The notes beneath the pieces were generated by a model. That model did no database searches. It saw only the letters and a list, made by a program, of their open reading frames with translations, and was not told the DNA's origin. DNA of 25,607 bases from positions 1 to 25,607 of IMG/VR virus record IMGVR_UViG_3300021963_000591. One strand, given 5' to 3'. This DNA comes from a virus. Shown here one piece after another: positions 23,301 to 25,607 of the stretch; position 1 is the first letter of the stretch; each line of letters begins with the position of its first letter. Position numbers and translations under genes: made by a program.

Positions 23301-23898
23301 TGTTTTTTACATCTTTATCCCTTACTAACCAGCTTTTAGATATAGCTATAGACTGTTGCTGTCTTTTTTCTTTTGATTCCCACCGTCTTAGAGCAGCAGC
23401 TCTATAACGTTCCTTTTGCTCTTCAGTGCGGATAATTTTAGGCATTGCATCATTTTTTCTTTTTAATGCCCATGTCTCTTTGGCTGTGCGGTTTCTTTTG
23501 TCAGCCCATTCTTTATCTAGCCATTTATTCTTTACACCGTTAGAAACCTTCATAGCATAGGCTACATCATCCCATTTTTTCTTACTAGCCTTACTATATG
23601 CAGCTGCATCTCCATTTATAGCCTTATTATCTGTCCTATTGATCCATTTAGTATCTTTTATTACCTTTAATCTTCTAAGGACTATATGCTCCCATAAAAT
23701 AGCAGATTCCCTTGTATTAAATACTTTACGAACTTCTACTATATTAGGTAGTCCATTTTCTGCTATGAATTGCTTTACGTATTTTGATGAGCTAAAGTAA
23801 GTATTACCAATTTCAGTAATATCACAACCCTTACTGTAGCGGACACCATAGTAATACTTGCCTTGAATAGACCAACCTAATAAATACGTGTACGGCAT
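23281..23898 (-). CDS. GIY-YIG-type homing endonuclease (putative)
   Basis: A 205-residue protein on the strand opposite to all other genes. The N-terminus carries a GIY-YIG-like core: YTYLLGWS, then KYYYGVRYSKGC (YYYG as the YIG element with a following Arg). TYFSSSKYVKQFI comes next, and WEHIVLRRL near residue 70 could supply the metal-binding Glu. This variant is common in free-standing phage homing endonucleases. The C-terminal part is very basic, with repeated KKKW, KNKW and RRWES elements plus a SIAISKSW motif, similar to NUMOD-like DNA-binding modules. Such enzymes cut a site in related phages lacking the gene and spread it by repair. Its position between gp14 and gp15 suggests the cut site is in one of them. 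Whether it is active cannot be told; no frame break is seen. Start ATG is at 23896-23898. Confidence 0.8.
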   Translation of the reverse strand: MPYTYLLGWSIQGKYYYGVRYSKGCDITEIGNTYFSSSKYVKQFIAENGLPNIVEVRKVFNTRESAILWEHIVLRRLKVIKDTKWINRTDNKAINGDAAAYSKASKKKWDDVAYAMKVSNGVKNKWLDKEWADKRNRTAKETWALKRKNDAMPKIIRTEEQKERYRAAALRRWESKEKRQQQSIAISKSWLVRDKDVKNISKLPH

Positions 23899-23900
23899 AA

Positions 23901-23908
23901 TTTAAATA
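23901..23908 (+). promoter_or_regulatory. Late-promoter-like TTTAAATA before gp15
   Basis: TTTAAATA differs from the T4 late consensus at one base. It points toward gp15 and would start transcription near 23914, just before the AGGAG at 23918. It would restore gp15 expression downstream of the inserted opposite-strand gene. It forms half of an inverted repeat with the element on the other strand (TAAATA-AAAG-TATTTA, 23903-23918). Confidence 0.45.
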
Positions 23909-23912
23909 AAAG

Positions 23913-23920
23913 TATTTAGG
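23913..23920 (-). promoter_or_regulatory. Late-promoter-like CCTAAATA driving the homing endonuclease
   Basis: Read on the minus strand this is CCTAAATA, the same octamer as at 424-431 before adhesin 1. It lies 15 bases before the endonuclease ATG. No Shine-Dalgarno is clear between it and the start. It shares bases with the gp15 Shine-Dalgarno on the plus strand. Confidence 0.4.
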
Positions 23921-23922
23921 AG
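23918..23922 (+). promoter_or_regulatory. Shine-Dalgarno AGGAG that decides the gp15 start
   Basis: AGGAG ends 7 bases before the ATT at 23930 but about 50 bases before the first standard start codon (GTG at 23972). Its placement supports initiation at ATT. Confidence 0.65.
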
Positions 23923-23929
23923 AACTAAA

Positions 23930-24745
23930 ATTTTCGGTCAAACTTACTATCATAAGACACTAAGAAAATATGTGTCACTATTTGGTACTCTATTTAATGA
24001 TATTTACATTAATAGAACCGATTTAGAAAATAATGACATTCAGACCTTAAAGGTACCTATTACCTACGGTCCAAAGAATAAGGGACTGGCAAGACTGACC
24101 AGTGATCCTAAACTCAATCGTCCATTTGAAGTGCAATCGCCAGTTATTTCATTTGAAATGACAGGTATGACTTATGCCTCCGATAGAAAATTAAATACAG
24201 TAAGAAAACACAGTATTAAGGTAGATACAGGTAATTCTGAAAAAGTTCAATACGCATATAATCCTGTACCCTATGATATTAATTTTTCATTGTACGTATA
24301 TACCAAGTATGCCGAAGATGGTACAAGGGTATTAGAACAGATTCTTCCTTACTTTACACCCGATTGGACGGCTACCATTAACTTGATTCCAGAACTGGAT
24401 ATCAAAATGGATATCCCGGTAGTTATTCAGAGTGTTAATTCTGAGGATTCTTATGAGGGAGCTGTTGACGAGAGACGATTTATTATCTGGACTTTAAACT
24501 TCGTCATGAAGGGCTATATGTTTGGCCGTGTTCGTACTTCCGAAATCATTACATTGGCCAACACCAATTTCTATTCCGATCTTACCGCAACTCCTACATA
24601 TGATAATATTACCATCATGCCAGGTTTGCTGGCTAATGGTTCTCCTACCACCAATTCATCTCTTTCTATAGATAGAAAGCAAATTGTAGAGACCGATGAT
24701 TGGGCGTATATCATAACCAAGGATACGATTGAGAAAAATGGATGA
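23930..24745 (+). CDS. 15: Tail sheath stabiliser/tail terminator gp15 (T4-like), probable ATT start
   Basis: Homologue of T4 gp15, the ring that caps the tail tube and sheath and joins the tail to the neck. Matches include LFGTLFNDIYINR, VPITYGPK, YNPVPYDINFSLYVYTKY, RVLEQILPYFTPDW (T4: QIVEQILPYFQPHF) and RRFIIWTLNFVMKGYMFGRV. The first standard start (GTG, 23972) would drop the conserved N-terminus. In the same frame upstream the codons read ATT then FGQTYYHKTLRKYVSLFG, aligning with T4 MFGYFYNSSFRRYATLMG. The ATT falls exactly at the Met position, AGGAG is 7 bases upstream, and a TAA at 23903 closes the frame. With this start the protein is 271 residues, against about 272 in T4. A T-for-G change or sequencing error in an ATG is the alternative. 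The gene overlaps gp16 by eight bases. Confidence 0.88.
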   Translation: MFGQTYYHKTLRKYVSLFGTLFNDIYINRTDLENNDIQTLKVPITYGPKNKGLARLTSDPKLNRPFEVQSPVISFEMTGMTYASDRKLNTVRKHSIKVDTGNSEKVQYAYNPVPYDINFSLYVYTKYAEDGTRVLEQILPYFTPDWTATINLIPELDIKMDIPVVIQSVNSEDSYEGAVDERRFIIWTLNFVMKGYMFGRVRTSEIITLANTNFYSDLTATPTYDNITIMPGLLANGSPTTNSSLSIDRKQIVETDDWAYIITKDTIEKNG

Positions 24746-25112
24746 TGAAATTAGCAAAGCACTGGGGCTGACACAAATAGAATTGCCTGTGGCAGAGGTG
24801 CAGGAAATCCCCCAGATTGAATCTGACTATGAGTATGCCCGTGGTAATATGATTTCGGCTATTGAAAAGGGTCAAGAGGCGTTGAGTGGTATATTGGAAG
24901 TTGCAGGCATGTCCCAGCATCCAAGAAGCTATGAGGTGGTGGCTAAGTTATTAGACTCCGTTACTAATGCCAACGAAAAACTTCTTGAACTTACAAAGAA
25001 GAAGATGGATATATCAGGTGAAATAGGTCAACCAAAGACCATTAATAATAATCTATTCGTAGGAAGTACAGCCGAATTACAAAGGCTGATTAAGTCCAAT
25101 GGCAACGTCTGA
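24738..25112 (+). CDS. 16: Terminase small subunit gp16 (T4-like)
   Basis: A 124-residue protein matching the T4 gp16 DNA-packaging family. The small subunit forms a ring that recognises phage DNA and regulates the gp17 motor. The central helical region (ARGNMISAIEKGQEALSGIL, then RSYEVVAKLLDSVTNANEKLLELTKKK) corresponds to the coiled-coil core. The C-terminal NNLFVGSTAELQRLIK is the conserved tail seen in T4-like relatives. I chose ATG 24738 (MDDEISKALGL) over an in-frame TTG nine bases upstream, because ATG is the stronger codon and homologues begin with an acidic start of this kind. It overlaps the end of gp15 by eight bases and gp17 by fourteen, typical of a coupled packaging operon. Confidence 0.9.
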   Translation: MDDEISKALGLTQIELPVAEVQEIPQIESDYEYARGNMISAIEKGQEALSGILEVAGMSQHPRSYEVVAKLLDSVTNANEKLLELTKKKMDISGEIGQPKTINNNLFVGSTAELQRLIKSNGNV

Positions 25113-25607
25113 GAATTATCAAGGTAATAGAAACCTTAAGAAATCAAATGTAGCCATAGCATGGTCCCAGGATCAGGTACAAGAGTATCTTAAGTGTGCT
25201 CGTGATCCGATATACTTCATCACCACATACATTAAGATCGTCAACGTTGACCTAGGTCTTATTCCTTTTGGCATGTATGATTTCCAAAAGGAGATGGTAG
25301 ATACTGCCGTCAATAATCGTTTCGTTATCTGTAAGATGCCTCGACAGGTTGGTAAAACAACTACTATTGCCGCCTTGTTACTTTGGTATGTTTTATTTCA
25401 TGAGAATTATTCTGTAGCCTTACTTGCCCATAAGGAGGCACAGGCCATAGAAATTTTATCAAGAGTACAACTAGCGTATGAGCATCTTCCAAAGTGGCTT
25501 CAACAGGGTATAGTTGAATGGAATAAGAAATCGGTTGAATTAGAAAATGGTTCAACCATTATAGCCTCTGCCACCTCTTCTTCCGCCATTCGCGGTACTT
25601 CACAGAA
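25099..25607 (+). CDS. 17: Terminase large subunit gp17 (T4-like), N-terminal part
   Basis: The frame runs from ATG 25099 to the window edge, giving 169 residues of a protein that is about 600 residues in T4. The product is the ATP-driven DNA packaging motor and headful nuclease. Visible features are MYDFQKEMV (residues 59-67), whose Gln fits the adenine-binding Q motif, and MPRQVGKTTT (80-89), the Walker A loop (T4: SRQLGKTT). Further on come VALLAHKEAQAIEILSRVQ and the conserved SATSSSAIRGTS stretch at the edge. The Walker B acid and the nuclease domain lie beyond the window. The start overlaps gp16 by fourteen bases and has only a weak Shine-Dalgarno, so translation is probably coupled. 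Confidence 0.93.
   Translation, partial: MATSENYQGNRNLKKSNVAIAWSQDQVQEYLKCARDPIYFITTYIKIVNVDLGLIPFGMYDFQKEMVDTAVNNRFVICKMPRQVGKTTTIAALLLWYVLFHENYSVALLAHKEAQAIEILSRVQLAYEHLPKWLQQGIVEWNKKSVELENGSTIIASATSSSAIRGTSQ

Noticed and set aside
23299-23313. Hairpin GATGT-TTTTT-ACATC after gp14 as a terminator
   Set aside because: The stem is only 5 AT-rich base pairs and the T-run is in the loop, not after the stem. It lies inside the endonuclease coding sequence.
23972-24745. gp15 starting at GTG 23972
   Set aside because: This removes about 14 residues that align with T4 gp15, and no Shine-Dalgarno lies at proper distance, whereas AGGAG is placed for ATT 23930.

Overview
The window is a late structural segment of a T4-like myovirus (the wider T4 group that includes cyanophages and pelagiphages). 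This rests on the gene block at the right end, which matches the T4 order gp13 (neck), gp14 (neck), gp15 (tail terminator), gp16 (small terminase) and gp17 (large terminase, cut by the window edge). I recognise each of these from conserved sequence. Base composition is moderately AT-rich. The fibre proteins have the Asn/Thr/Val/Ser-rich repeat style I associate with uncultured marine and freshwater T4-like phages, but the host cannot be read from the sequence. There are no tRNA genes, CRISPR arrays or insertion sequences.

Layout. Bases 1-64 are the tail end of an upstream gene. Bases 68-406 encode a small unrecognised protein, probably virion-associated. Bases 478-21517 form a tail-fibre/adhesin cassette of six very large proteins (1212, 1725, 1005, 943, 836 and 782 residues, 6503 in total). 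Small proteins are interleaved: a 106-residue protein after the second adhesin, then 84-, 116- and 113-residue proteins after the third, fourth and fifth. The 116- and 113-residue proteins share a C-terminal domain resembling phage tail assembly chaperones. A 61-residue protein follows the sixth adhesin. The neck and packaging genes occupy 21810-25607. They are interrupted between gp14 and gp15 by an opposite-strand gene for a GIY-YIG-type homing endonuclease.

Adhesin design. The proteins are mosaics. Each has a unique N-terminus that probably attaches it to the virion or to another fibre. Next come runs of a beta-type repeat built around VGANVNLST and INVGNSTVNT. One or two conserved cap domains (LNIGDxI...LNAD and YNDGxYHHAGFFRD) are embedded in most of them. 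In the last four, GNVGIGTxSP / ERxRIDSSGN modules follow. The C-terminal tips of those four do not resemble one another. The likely picture is a phage with several fibres or fibre segments of different receptor specificity, several with its own folding helper.

Regulation. T4-type late promoter elements (TATAAATA-like) lie in most of the intergenic gaps, with an exact TATAAATA at 21548. Three adhesin genes have AATAAATA 6-7 bases before the ATG and no visible Shine-Dalgarno sequence, whereas the helper genes beside them do have one. The most notable single observation is that homology with T4 gp15 continues upstream of the first standard start codon, to an ATT codon at 23930 with a well-placed AGGAG. 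This suggests a rare AUU start exactly where the homing endonuclease gene sits.
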